The notes under the pieces were generated by a model. That model did not search any database. It saw only the letters and a program-made list of their open reading frames with translations, and was not told the DNA's origin. A stretch of DNA of 64,000 bases from Metopolophium dirhodum (Eukaryota; Arthropoda; Insecta; Hemiptera; Aphididae): NCBI RefSeq assembly GCF_019925205.1, contig NC_083565.1, positions 6,801,001 through 6,865,000 of the forward strand, read 5' to 3'. Below are positions 1 to 15,100 of this stretch, one piece after another; position 1 is the stretch's first letter, and each line of letters starts with the position of its first letter. Both the position numbers and the translations under genes were made by a program.

Positions 1-2570
1 TCTTTTTTTTTTATACCGAAGTTAATCGTATAATATAGTGTATTCGATCCAAATAACTCGTAAAACATTAATCTTTAAACAATATCTACTGCTAGCAGTG
101 TATTCGACTATCACAGAGCTCATCCGAAATGTCCAATGCCAACGTGTTCTAAGATTCCAATCCAAAGTCCTTTGCGCATCTTCTCAAAAGCTTCATTCTA
201 CTCTACCAATAATAGTTCTCTTCACTCAGATTTCAAAATATCAGTGTCGCTGAATTAGCAAGGCTTCATTATAGGCGATTTATTAATATACCTACTATAT
301 ATCACTATCCCAACCCTCCATCATCCAATTACCATCCACAACTATATTGAAAGTTCCAGAGGAGCTTCTTGTTCAGCTCTATAACAGACGGCCTAATAAG
401 GAATTCCGTAAACAAAAAAATAATTAGTAATAATATGTTATGACAACACGTTTATTATTATCTATCTAAAAATATGTTGACGCGTGTCATTATACAGTAA
501 GTTATATCTGTATCATACACACAAAAACAATTTGTCGAGAAAATGACTGTAGTCCGTGTACAATACACATACCTATACTTTATATAGCAACCACAACAGC
601 AAGCTATCATATACACTAATAATAATTATAATAGATAAAGGTATAGAAAACCGTTGATAATGTTTCGTGATAAATTAATTCACATGGAAATATGTGCGAG
701 TATATACCGATACCTATTTTAATATTCCTATAACAAAATATTATTTCATTTTTCGTGTCGACGTGGGATGTAATATATATATATAGCGCCCGAGCAGTTT
801 TCAAATGATATTTGATTATTTTATGAGCAACCATTTTTTTTTTTGTATTTTCTATACGAACTCGTATAATGGAATAATATTATGCGTATACATAATAATA
901 TATAAGTCAACAGCGGTGGAATAATGCCGTATTTGTCATAATTTTATGCAAATACAGTATGTTGCGTTATAATATTATATCGAAATTATTCCCTCTATTC
1001 AATATATATAATAACCAGCTAATATGGTATATTGTGTACAACCCCTTATAGTAAATCACGAAGTATTAACTGCTGACGTGCGTGTCACGTGATACACAAC
1101 CCGTTAGCGTTATAAACGCGCAATTTCGTGTCTCATATGTATATAATACACATATAAATATACAGTAAAAATATGATATTATTGATAATAATTTGTTATA
1201 GATTTTGGTTTTCGAAATCACATAATTGTTATATTGCTACCATTATAATCGTTGTGATTTTCCAAGCACAGATAATATAATATATACTATATTATATTAT
1301 ATATAGTCGTTCGGTATCTTACTCGAGTTTGTAATATATGGCTAATAATTAAAAGATTTCATTTCATTATTATTAAATGAGTCGTATTATTTACTTCTAA
1401 AACGTTGTTCGATTTTAATGAGTTTTTTACCTTTTTTGACTGAACGGTTCAGAAGGGTATATTTACTGCATCGATTAACAAATATAATTTCACATTAGTG
1501 TTCACAAGGTTTGTCGGATAAGGTGGTCCTACCAACCGGTTTTGTTTTTATGGTTGGAGTAAAAAAGAAAATATATAATATATACACATATAATATACGA
1601 TATATTGTACACCGATACGTTTTATAATACTAGTATGATGGTCGGGCGGCACCTATAACATTTAATTGACAAATTACATGCGCTCCAATGGACTTTACCA
1701 AAATGATTAATACGGAGGCTTATTACGGAACGGTACCTATACCTACCTGGATAATGACTTAATTTAAAGAAAAGTCGGTGTATAATATTTTGACCCGCGG
1801 GTTACTGATTCGTCGACAACAATGGAATTTCAAATAATATTTGGTATAGGTTATAATATATTATGTGTGTGAGTGCTATAATATAGTATTACACTATAAA
1901 CGAAAGTCGATACGAAAAAAAGCTGAGAATTTTATTTTTTACGCAGTATCGGTTTATACCAACTATACCGAAGCGTATGCTCGTGATTCCGGTGTACAGA
2001 CATTTAATATTATACACGGTGGATACCGATGTACCATATACGTACGTGAAGATAATAAAGATAATATTATTAGACAACATGACGTCGTCGTACGCAAATA
2101 TTTCTCGCGGTGGCCCGATAAAACGTCGTAGTGAAGGTCGCAGATCGAGATTTTTTTATGTGCATCAACCAATGCAAAAACTGCACCACAAGTGCATTAT
2201 TTGAGCGTGTTCGGTAGTGAGAGAGAATGTTTACACGGAGAGAGCGCACTCGAGAGACGCGTGTGCGCGCGCATGCCGTATACAATTTTGCTACTATATA
2301 TATATAACAATATATATAATATTAATAACAGGTAGGTATATGCACATTCGATGTACATAATATAATAACGACGATGGCGTGCTCGTGTTCATTTGCTGGT
2401 CAGCTGCGAGAAATCGTATATTATATCGTTTCGTTATACTATTATATGATTATCATTACTTATCGTACGTAATAATAATATGATCGAAGCCAGTCGACTA
2501 ATGATCGCAATCCGCGGTGGCGTGCACAATAACGCACATCCGTCTCCGTCGTCGGAGTACCAATATATAT

Positions 2571-2603
<33 letters not shown>

Positions 2604-2811
2604 GATAAGTATATAGAAATAATAGACTAAAATCGAGAACTTGGCGCGTCCGACGGGGTCGACAACTACTAATTTGTTAAACCGTCGATCAACGACTGCA
2701 ATATTATCTCGACGGGCGCGTGTGCGGACGAGAGACGAGAAGAATTCGATTACTATCGTTTGCAATACATGACGTATATTATATATTGTATTATTATATT
2801 GTATACATACG

Positions 2812-2843
<32 letters not shown>

Positions 2844-5800
2844 CATATAATACGCGCGTTCGCCTTTTTCGTTATTCCCTCCGGCAAAGCAGATCAGCAA
2901 AAGTAATCCAAAGCGTGTACAATATCGTTCGGCTGCAGTAGCGTAGTAATAAACGCAATAGTATATATATAATACATATTATTCGATATACATAAATATT
3001 ATATAAAGGACCGAAAACCGACCTGATCAACGGCCGTTTGTGTATATTATATAATACGCGACGCCGCCGTGTCGAGCGGGCATATAAAGATACGGCCCGG
3101 CCGCCCTCTCGATCGCGGAAATTGGATTTGAATTTCGCGTGCAAACAAATCGCCGTTCGTTTAATTTCCTACTATATACTTTTTTCCCGTCGCCCCTGCC
3201 CTGTTTGTGTATTATGTTTGTATATACATAAAAAAAAAAGGGAGCCGAGCATTTAAACGAGACAAAGAAACGAAAGCTCAGTGACAATAATGTGTAAACG
3301 ATTTTATTTTTCTACGCGACTGAATGACAACGGTGCAACAAGCTACAGCTTACCAGCATCTATATATTATATTATCTCAGTCCGCCGACGGATTATAATT
3401 TGTACCCACACATAATCATTATCTATTATTATTATAAAGAAACGCGCGACTCGCAGACGTTTGGTTTTATCGAATAATGGTAAAAATTTGAACTCAAAAT
3501 GCCGTCATAAACGGTATAGGTACCTATTATTTTACACTGCTATATATGGCTGACTGTTATGCGAGAATTCTCGTGCTAAGCATTTCATTCCGGCCATAGA
3601 CCTTAAAAAATAGGTAGGTACACTATATCGTGTGTGTCTATAGAAAGTTTACGATTTCGGCACGCACCGACTAAATCGGTCCCGACTAACGATAACGTAT
3701 TGTACACGTGTGTCCGTCTGTGCGATAACGCCGCTCCACAGACACACTATATTATTCTCATGTATAAACATATTTTTGCGAGCTACATAATATGTACATT
3801 GTAGTTGACTCGGAAATGTCTCTGCAGTTTAAATTCGTTCGTTGAACGTTTTTCTTTATACCCACGTTAGGTATCGACAAACGAATATAGCGTAGACACG
3901 ATTTTCGAACGTGTAGTGAGAGACTGGGGTGGGGCAGCAAAGTCAAAAAAGGTTTCTATGAGACTCAATTAATGTTCAAGAAAATATCGGCTTTTAGCGA
4001 TGTTAATTTATGATATTCAAGTTTATCGTGATTTTTAAAGTCTAATCACTAAAATTTCATCATATTGTTATATAGTTATGAATGCGACGTATATACATAA
4101 GATAATAAATCCAACATCGACTACAGCTGTCGTATCGGACGGAATTCCGCCATAAATATATTCCCAAATCCGGGATAGAACTGTTTGACTCCATAACATA
4201 AGTAGGTTTTGTTGGGGCATAATATGCTGCATAATATACAAAATTAATAATACTCCTTAGGCATCACATTCAAATCCCGTTCTCCGCACTCTCGCCCCGC
4301 AACGGAAATCATAAGTTTATTCCGCCTATATAATATACTGCAGTGTACAATAGCACGCGTATAATTTATGATATAACAACGATATACTATACGTATTACA
4401 AAGTTTTCGAAGCACGTCCGCGCAAACGTTTCGCACGGATAATTAAAATTGATTTCTATACATACAATATATGACATTATAATACTATATACGAACGCAC
4501 GCATGATAATCGGGGCGTATTTGTCGCGTATCGGTCTGTATAGTATATTATATATATATACACACGTGAACGCCGATAATAATAATTATATACTGTATAC
4601 AGTACACACTATACCTATATACCGGCGGAGCTGCTGTGTATAAAGAGCCGACGAGATTAGACGACGTCCGCGGAAAATGCTGTGTAAAACGCGACGGTAT
4701 ATATATATATATATATATATACCTATATAGACGATGATTAGTGTGCGTGCGTATATAATATAATAGGGCAAGCAGGCGGGAGAATCGCTCGGGAAATCGG
4801 GTAACGGGAGATCGAGCGCGCGTGGACCGCTATAATTAGGTTTCCCGATACAAACACGCCGGGCGGCGCACAAAAGAGAGTTTTGTTACAAAGAGAATTG
4901 TGTATTAGATATCATTAGGAGGGCTACCAGAAAATGAGAAATGTGATAACAGGCGTCGGCAATCTGCAGCGGCGGCGGCGTAGGGTATATATAGGTACGC
5001 GTGTACTGCAGTGTAGGGGTGCACGCATATATAGTCTTACGCCCCAGCGTCGTCACCACCTCTCGTTGACCGAGTTTTACGCAGCTCAAAAGAAAGGATT
5101 TAATTCAACTATACATATTGTACGTAAAGGGTAGGTGGCAGACAAAGTTCACAAGGCATAGTTTTCGTTTACCGATTTGTCGACGGCGGTCGGATTATAA
5201 TAATTATTGGTATGGAATTCGCACCTCTCCTGCTGCAGTAGATGGCATAATATTATATAGACCGTCTACTCGTATATTATAATATACGCCACGGCGGGAG
5301 TTGTATTAAAAGGCACTGTGATCAAAAAGAAAATTTAATTGACGCGTAGTTAAACGGTGTTGAATTACTTGGCATATATGCAGTTGTTTTTTCGAGTAAA
5401 AGTAAAGCTCATTTCATATTCAATCGAATTAAAGTCAATGGAGTAATGCCGTTTTGAATATTATTGTAACTTACACCAAACAACATCATCGATTTTGAAG
5501 AAAATTACAGAGTTTTAATTGAACGCCAATGCGCGGTTAACATACATGCGCTACTTTATAATATTTACAAGTACTTAGTACATAAGTATTATTTATTATA
5601 TACTGCAGATTGCAGTAGTGCAGTCATACAGGGCAGGCCACCGTGCAGTTTACCGATTTCCCGTGTTAACCTTATTGCAGGAAATCTAAAAAAATAGTGG
5701 CCCACCCTGTATACATCATCGCCACTGCTCAGTTTCTTCCCCTCCGACAATTCTAATTTATAATAATATAGTCGTGGATAAAACACGTATATACGTATAG

Positions 5801-8664
5801 CAGACATCTGGGCACCACACCCCGCGAGGGATTATTAATAATTTTTGTAGATGCCTCATCTATGCACCTATATAATATATCTACGTTTTTTTTTTTAATA
5901 CCAACCGTAAAAAATCGGTAATAAAAAACTACCAAAATAATGAATCGTAGTCGTGTTCGGGTTGTGACGACTCAATTACCCGAAGGGTGTCGGACTGAGC
6001 GATGAGCTCCATCGGCCGAGCAGCCGTGAGTACTCATGACACATAATATCATCATCACGGAGCGCGTGGTAGTGAAGTCCGTACGCGAGGAGGTCCGCCG
6101 CCGCGACGGTGCGCGGTCGCGGGTTGACTGATTGTTGTTCATCAACGGGCGGACATTACCGTACGGTAATATTATTATTGCCGCCGAGGTGTTGGGATCG
6201 TCGTTCATTATTATTATTATTATTTTTTTTTTTTTTAACAGTTTTGGACGGTTTTTTTCCCCATCTAGAACATCTGTATTTGCCGCTGCCGCCGGGCCCT
6301 AATACGGTCTCTGAGTAATTTTTCTCTTTGTCACCTCTCCGATACAACATCATTTATCTCCGAAACGCTCGTGGTCGTCCGGCCGCCGCTTCCCGCTACA
6401 ACAGGTGTATATAAATATATACCCACACACAACACAGCCGATCGATACGAGGGCAAGCACATCTCTTTATAGGTATACCTATAATAGTGATCGCGCGTTC
6501 GTTACACATTAGTTATTACAAACTGTATATTATATTATACGCTATTATGACGTGCATATTTAATTAAAAACCGTTGAAAACAATAAAAACACGAAACGTC
6601 TACGAACGTACAGATAGCCGGCGACAGAATGGTCACGAAAACCGCGATAGACACGTGCGAATGACGTATACCTACAGTATCATAAACGAAACGATTAAAT
6701 TATTGCAATCGTTGTAATGTATATTGTATATTATAGGTAGGTAATAATATTATTATAATTCATAGTTGTGCTACACATGCACAGGGCCACGGAATTTTTT
6801 CCAATACACTGCTTTGGGCATAGGTATATAACACTGCAGACGATCATTCTGTATATATGTGTATAAACTGCTGAACGAGCTTAGACGAATTGAGCACAAT
6901 TTTATGCACGGCATTCCTGCACCAGTCACTTATATGTAGGTATCACAAAACCGTGACATAATAATCAATAATCTTATTCTGCTATAATATAATAATAATA
7001 TATAATATGCGCACCTGATTAAAATGCGAATTTCGGAAAATCTTTTTTTACTGCACATGCAGAGGAACCACTATTTCGAATTTCAAGTTCATAAGTCTTG
7101 TAGTTTTTGATACTCAAGCAGTGGCTTTAATATAACGTACTACAGATAATCTGCAGTGCCTATATTATACATCACGCTACAATGATATTATTGCAATAGT
7201 GTTCTTATTCAATACATTATAAGTATAATAATTATTAATTTATATGTTTGTCACGAATATTCGGTGTGACTCATATATTATATTATACTGTGTAACGAGG
7301 TAATGATTAATATATATGTTTGTGCGTGGACGGTGATGTGAACATTGACGATCGTTTTCGCGCGAGAAGTGAGTTTATTACGTTTCAAAGTCAAATGGTT
7401 GACGTATATTATTATTATTTACTGTTGTACAAGATGCTTAATGTATGTGATAGGTACTAAAATTTCAAAAATAGGTACTTTATCTGTGTAGAATAATGCA
7501 CTTTTAGACGAAACGTACGCCGGTGAAGGTTTTTTTCTCTTTTAAGTCACTCGTCATTATTTTACAAATAAACGGTACTCATGCACCCAACTGACTATAG
7601 AGCAAATAAGACTTCTCCCGTCACATTATATTCATCGCACAACAGTATAAAGTGTAAATAATATATATATGTGTATTGCATTACTATTATTATTATTGTT
7701 TTTTATTATTATACGAGTATACGACATATATATTTAGTTCATTAAACTTACTTTGACTAAGTATATGAACGGTTGAATTTTTATATTGTACCTTATATGA
7801 CCTATGTGCACAACGACGTGTTATATAACTATATAAGTGGGTACTTTAAAGCATATATATATATATATATATATTATCACCATAAGTTTACATTCTTTTA
7901 ACCAAAACTGAATTGTCATTCGACTAACGATATGTAGGTACACATATTGTATATCAGTATTCAGAATATTTAGCTTACACGATACTTCACAATAATAATA
8001 ACAATAGTTTACAATGCAATTATATGTTACCTACCTACCTACCAAATATAATTACAAACACCAGTACAATTCATTATTTTTTATCTAGGACGGAAAAATA
8101 GATTGACAACGATAAACATGCTACCTATATACAAGCGGTATTTCGATAAAATATATCTCATTGCGCAACTATTATATATTTATATATATTTAAGCACAAT
8201 GCATGGATGTAATAAATTATATTAACACCCAAATAACTACAGCTGCTGCATAATATATACATAATAATATACATTCAATAACAACCGAGTGCATGCGCTT
8301 TCACCGTAAATGTATACCATGCGCAATAAATATTATATATAAAGGCACCTACACTATACTTACACTACCTATATATGAATGAACTCGTTCGCAATTTGAT
8401 TAATAATGTAAAAATCGCAAAATAGTTTCAATATAAGAAGTCATTTGCGTGTGTACGATACGCGCCGCTAATGTATACCTATAATAATAATATATTATAA
8501 TATAATATGTGGACTAGGTACCAATCGTGACCAAGTTAGGTATATAATATTTTGATGATAATTTACAAATGCGGCGGACCGTAACCGAATTAAAAAAGAC
8601 TGTCGAAAAATGCATTATTATTTTGTTCAATATAGATCAAATACACATGTACAATTTACACACA
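1..8664. other. AT-rich noncoding sequence with microsatellites
   Basis: No supported gene. Contains TA repeats (for example 2577-2602, 4699-4720, 7852-7873), an AAT run (2814-2843), an ATT/T-rich run (6209-6236) and many TAGGTA motifs. Short open frames lack domains and are composed of Ile/Tyr/Arg-rich low complexity. Confidence 0.6.
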
Positions 8665-9198
8665 TACCGGGCGATCCATTTAACGTGATACACTCATTAT
8701 TTCATAAACTATTAAAGTGTATTAAAGTAGTTTTTATGATGTTAAACACAACATTTAAAATAAAAGTATTTTTTTATTATTGTTTATAGTTATCATTTTT
8801 AAAAAACTTTTTATTATTTATGATGACAACATGCATTTGCATTTCCTTATTCCAAAGCAGAATATTTTTGAAGTACTCCGTTCATCCAAACTTTAAATAC
8901 TTATAAGTTAATAGTTATATTTATAACTAATAAACTATACTTTTCAGAAACATGCTTTTTATTGACCGAAATACTCCGAACAATATTCTGCCTCGGAGTA
9001 TGAAATTAAAAATGTATGTTATACTTCAAAAGAGTAAAGCCCAAAAAGTTATAACAATGAAAAATAGTAAACATTTTAATTTTATCCAAACATGTTGTTT
9101 TTTTAGAGCTTAAAATTATTTAAAAGACATATTTTCATAAACATAAGTGTTTTCTGAAATAATGAGTGTCTTACATTAAATAATGAATGGTCCCGTAT
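8665..9198. mobile_element. Nonautonomous DNA element with ~40-bp terminal inverted repeats
   Basis: The outer ends are imperfect inverted repeats sharing ACACTCATTATTTCA, with CGGG at the extreme tips and flanking TA. A second, nested inverted pair (GCAGAATATT...CTCCG) lies inside. It has no coding capacity. A Tc1/mariner-type origin is possible from the TA flanks but unproven. Confidence 0.7.
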
Positions 9199-12100
9199 AA
9201 ATATATACTTTTATGGGCATATATTATAATATTGGATGTCCCCCGTTAGTTTTCCCCTCGATTATACACATAGATAGGCACGTTATATTATATATTGTTA
9301 TATGCGATGATTACATTGTACACACGTCATATACATATATAAAGAACCCTATACATTTATAATATGTAATATTATTATTATCGTTATCCGGTCGACCGCT
9401 CGTCCATATTACTACTACTGTACTACTAACTTCCACTATACCACCGCTACCACCACAAGACGGGGTGTAATAATTATTATTGTCGTTGCTGCGTAATCAG
9501 TGTGACGGGGATGACACAATGGTCACGCCCCTCGTACACTGCGCGGGGCAACGGTCGACTTGGTACGCATATATATATATATATATATATTCGTGGCATA
9601 CATAAATATTATAATATATACATAGGTACATATATAGTGTGTGTGTGTGTGTGTGTGTATACATTTTGTAATATCATGCGTAACGGGCGGTGAGTTACGT
9701 ACTACCCCCCCCCCCCCCCTTCCTCTTCGATCCATCCCGTCGCGTAATCGCCACTCCCTTATCCCGCGATTCGTTCTCGTTTCGGTATACCGGTAAAAAA
9801 ATGAAAAAAAAAACTTGATAAAAATATTTGTCGTCCGGGATAGAGGAAGAGGCACCTACATGTATAATACCTATATATATATATATACGTCATGATAATG
9901 TTATATATTATACGCTCCATATATGTTATTGGAGCCCACCGCCTATGTATAATATTGGACGTACACCGCGGATGTAGATTTAGATATGTGTATTGTGTAA
10001 CAATAATATTAATAATTTGTGTCATGTGCAGTACCTACTATACATAAATATAGAACATATATATACAATATACATCCCGTGACTCTCGCAAACCACATTT
10101 GTCGCCATATTATGTATACCTCTGTATATATATGTGCGTACATATGTGCGCACCGCCATTGTGTCAAATTTGCATATATAATATCTAAAGGATATTATTA
10201 TTTATGGATCTCGCGTTGAATCGACGGCAGTATAATAATAATATATGTTATGTACACTATATAATACAGAAACCGCACCTGCGCCGCCTTAAACAACAAA
10301 CGGTGGTGTTTGAAAAACTGATCATCGGCCATATTATTGTACAGCATGATGGTAAAATAGAGAGCGCCGGAGCAGTAAATTCGAAGAAAAATCGCGTCCT
10401 CTTGTGCCCTGTAGTGGTGTTCGTGTGGAAGACCTATATAGGTACATCATATGAAATACACTCAATAACGTAGTGGTGTATCGGTCTGGACTTCGCGTAT
10501 ATAGATAATAGGGGCGGTTTACGTCGCGTATATATAAACCACGAACATTTATATTTGTCTTACGGCCGGAAAATTCAGAAATTATAACTTTCATTCGGCT
10601 GCACCTATATGAAAGAGCTAAGAATGTATACATGACTATGTATATTCCTTTTTTATCTTACAAAGGGGGTGTGAGCACGTGCTATTTTTCGCCATAGCAA
10701 CGCGCCGCGATCTTGCAGTGTATATAATATAGGCGCGCGACATCGTAAAAATTGATTTATAAAGGTTTGAAAAGTATAAAAATGCCGTGTATGTATTATA
10801 ACTTTACACCACAGTGACAATTTCCTTTTTTTTCACTCGCTGTGCAACATGATGCCATGATGGTATACGCCATATAGCTTATACCGCAATAAGTGAAGTC
10901 CGTGTAAAAGTGTAATGGCCAACTTCACGGCGGTCAATATTAGTGTCGTATTCTATATTATCTAATATAGTAATATCCGTTTGAATACGGCGTTTGTTTA
11001 ACGTTCACTCAGTGAAAACTAGATAAAACCATAGACCTATAAACTAAATATAAACTAGTTTATAGGTCTATGGATAAAGCCTATTTATTTTACTACTTTT
11101 TCCAAGAAAACTTTAAATATTATGTAAATATATAATACAGGTTGAAGATCATACTGTTGTAAACTAGGCAATATCTTAAAAAATGTATTATTTTAGTCTT
11201 AACAATAAAATATACTAATAAACGATAACCATAGAAAAAAGTAAAAAGTATATAATATATAGGTACCTCCTTAAACATTCAAAAACAAATAATTTAAAAA
11301 TTCGTAATGCGTTTAGTCTAATAATTTTGATAATATTATAAAAAAGGAAAAACCAATTTACTTCAAAATCGTAATTGTAACATAAAATACTGTCAAAGTA
11401 CCTGTATGTTATTCGCTTAAATTAACTTATAAGTATTATAGTTACATCATCTGATAAATAGCATCGCTTAAAATATTTAAAACTGCTGGAGTATTGGTGA
11501 CCTTGGGCCTGAGCGAATCATTGTATATAACTAAGTCCCAAAGTGGAACAACGGTGGAAACGGTTTATACCTTATGGTTCTATGGTATAGAATGTTTAAA
11601 CGTAAAAAATGAAATTTATATAGGTAGTAGGTACTCAGTCAAATTGCGTATGATCGATTAAAACTAACGACGGAGTAGAAGCCCGTCACACGAAATTCGC
11701 AGAAAGGCTCAAACTATAAGAATTAAAACTGCTTGAAAGCGGGCGTCAAAGGTGCCTGCCATGGATAAGTAATAAGTGCACGTGCCGGTCACAGTGAGGG
11801 GCTTATAGTTTAGGGGCGTTTGATGTTTTCTTTCAAATTCTCACTACGACATTATAATACGCGCCCCGGTTGACTTTTAATGGAATTTTCATCGACACTA
11901 TATTGTTTACTGTGTTAGTATTATATACCTATATACTATTATATATATGGATATAATATTATGTATTTATATACAATATATTAAATCCTCGTAAGACCAT
12001 ATACCTAGATATTATGTATATTGGATATATAGCAACTGAATATATAATACCTACTATAATCCTAATTATAGACCTAAACCATGAGGCGCAAGTCGTTATA

Positions 12101-15100
12101 TAGCCTTATAGACTACACTAAACTAAATATTATCCCGCCCCCCACTGCAATTAATATGAATGCATTAGATTAATGATAACTTGAAAGTCAGCACATTCAT
12201 ACTGCGACACTCCTGTATACGCACACTTTCAAATTTGATCACACATTACACAATATAATATATTATGTGTAAAACTAAAATATGATATACGTAGTAATAT
12301 GCAGTGTTTAAACGTAAAAATATTGATAAACAAGTAAGATATTATAATGCATAAAACTATGTATTTGTATAGGTGTTTACGGAGAGTGCAGTGATGTATA
12401 TCTCAGAGTAGCACCTGTATACTTATAAATAATATAAATAGTACCGAAAGCTGCACCTCTACGGGAAAAGACTGGTTCGTGCGATTATTGACTGATTACA
12501 GGTTAGGTACGCGTAAATTGACGAAATATATAAATATATGTTTTCGTCGTCGTCAATCGCGTGACTGCTAGAGGACAGAAGTCCGAACTCAAAATAATAA
12601 TAATATACACACACATTGTGCATAGTGCAGACGACGCTCAATTAAAATTTGACAGTGTCGTCAGATGTTTGACAAACACTCGAAACGGCGCGGCGGCCAA
12701 AATTATTTATACAATATAATCAGTTCGTCGACGTCGTACTATAGTCTCACTATACATAGCCGCCTGCGCGCGTGGTTCCTGCAGTGATTTGCTGCCAGTA
12801 AATGACTTGGCGAGACGGATTCGACGGGGAGTATAAGAGTGATATCCTCCTCGTCGGTCGCCGTCGAGTGCAGGCCCTTTGCGCATCCCGCCCACCGATC
12901 GCCGCCGCCTCCAACTGCTATCGTTCGGTAGTCGCGTGCCGTATAATAATAATAATATATAATATTGTATTATCAACAATAAATATCACGCGGTGCAGAC
13001 AACGGTAAATGATTACCATCAACTGAGCGGGTGTGCGATTTGTTTGCCGTGTGTCCTACTAATCATTAGGTAGGTTATAATATTCGAAATTATATGTTTT
13101 TTTTAACCGTACGCTGTTAAACGCAACGGCAACTGCGGGTACATGCTAAAAACGATTTCTACTTCAAGATATTTCCCGTTTTATTAAAATTGCTATAGAT
13201 TTGTTAGAGGTAGGTATATCGTACCCATATATAATAAATTATATAAATATATTTCTACATGCTATAATATAAATACTCGACTATTCCGAGATTTCCTATG
13301 AACATTTTCCCAATTTTCCAGTTTTTATGATACCAATATGAACGCACGTGTATTTATAAATGTAAGTTTATGTATACGTCATGTTAATAAAATACAGACA
13401 TGCGTGTGTAACTATAAGTACAACCATACAGGTACACAGCTGCTAAAACTTTCTCAGATAGATCATACACAATCTATATAATATTTTTATATAAAGATAA
13501 ATAAATATAGAAGTATAGAAACCAAGACAGTCTCGTTGTTCAAGCGTTTACCTAATTAATTTCCATGCAACATTTCGACAGATTTTGAGAGTAGGCCGGT
13601 TTTTAATCAATAATCTCCTCTTATTCCTCTATATTATAATATGTTTTATAAAAATTATATATTATTATACTATGTGAGCAGGTACATATTATTATGTGCT
13701 TATGTAAATATACGTGATATTTCTAAACGATTTAATCCCGAGTAACGTTAATTGGCGAAAAAACGTCAATGGCGTACAAAATATATGTACAAACCAGGAC
13801 GTTTATTATACGATTCATGCGTGTATTAAGTAGATAGGTATTATACATACATACATACATATACATAATATTATATGCATCTACAGCATAATACACATGC
13901 ATTGACCGCCCTAGGAGCTAAGTCATACTCATGCGCGACAGACCACCTCGGATGTACGCCCGTATGTCGGCTTAACCCAAACAGGTGTGTGTGTGTGTGT
14001 TATAATATTATGTAGATAAACGATACCGGTCTGTGTGCCGACTTCGGGTAAACCATGAATGAAAAAAATGTATTAAATTATACGTATATACACACACTTA
14101 GTTGGGTTGGAGTCGTGAAAGAGTATATCAGAAAAAAAACTTATGAAATGAGTCGTCGTCTATTTGGCGTAGGATAATATGCGGCGCACAAGCACGCGAG
14201 ATGGTATAATATTATAACGCACGGTCCACTGGTAATGGCAAACGACGGCGACCGGCAAAGACGACGCACCGATCGTCGGCCAATATATATTGTATTATAA
14301 TATCGTATAACAGAACGTGCGGCCAACATACTATCACCTGTATATATGTATATTATTCATCTACCTATATATATATACCTATTATAATACTTACATAACA
14401 TCACGCAGGCGTATTATACATAATACAATTTAATACCGTCAAGAAATCCCCTATATATATATTTCGTCGCGAGGTTTTTGTTCGTCTCAAAAACGATATA
14501 CATAATAATATCTTAATATACACTATTTACCTATATTTTTTTTATTTTTTTTTGTCGTCGTACCTATTTATATACGTATATAGAGGGAGTGAGACGCGTC
14601 GGTAGTGTATTATATACACACACATCTGCGATGCGCCCCGGTACAAAAGCTATATAATATTATTATATTATATTATACGTAGGTATACCGCCGCGGTGAC
14701 CGCAAACCAGGTGGACCCGGTCCGGTTGAGGAGCGTGTGCTTCGTCTGTGTAACCTGAAACGCCGCCGCCAGAAACTCATCGGTGCGGTGGCGGCTGCGA
14801 ACTCCTCCGCCGCGGGCCATTGTCAAGATGGCTCGCAGCAGCAGTCGAACCGCCGTCGCCGAAACGGAAGTCTGCGGCGCCCACGACGTGACAATCTCGT
14901 CGCAACGATCGCGGTCGACATAATAATATATAAAATGTAGTATGTATGTACCTACACAAGTTTATTCTTTACACCGCGATGATGTCTCTTCGTGGTCCGT
15001 CCGAAACCATCGGTGGTGGTGCGGTATGTTTTTTAAAATATTTTTTTACGAATAGGTATATACTCGCGCATGATATAAAACTATATCGTGTAATATAGTT

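Noticed and set aside
2460..2900. 146-codon minus-strand open frame
   Set aside because: Runs through AAT and TA microsatellites, giving poly-Ile and Ile/Tyr strings. No domain or coding composition.
6109..6318. Possible exon after a T-rich acceptor (ends PPGPNTVSE)
   Set aside because: The apparent acceptor is just a poly-T microsatellite, and no family or partner exon is visible.
12790..12980. GC-rich patch with a 90-codon minus-strand frame
   Set aside because: No recognisable motif, and a conflicting 68-codon frame on the other strand.
14690..14925. GC-rich island with open frames on both strands, considered as the Optix C-terminal exon
   Set aside because: No conserved tail motif, no acceptor in the right phase, and the other strand is just as open.
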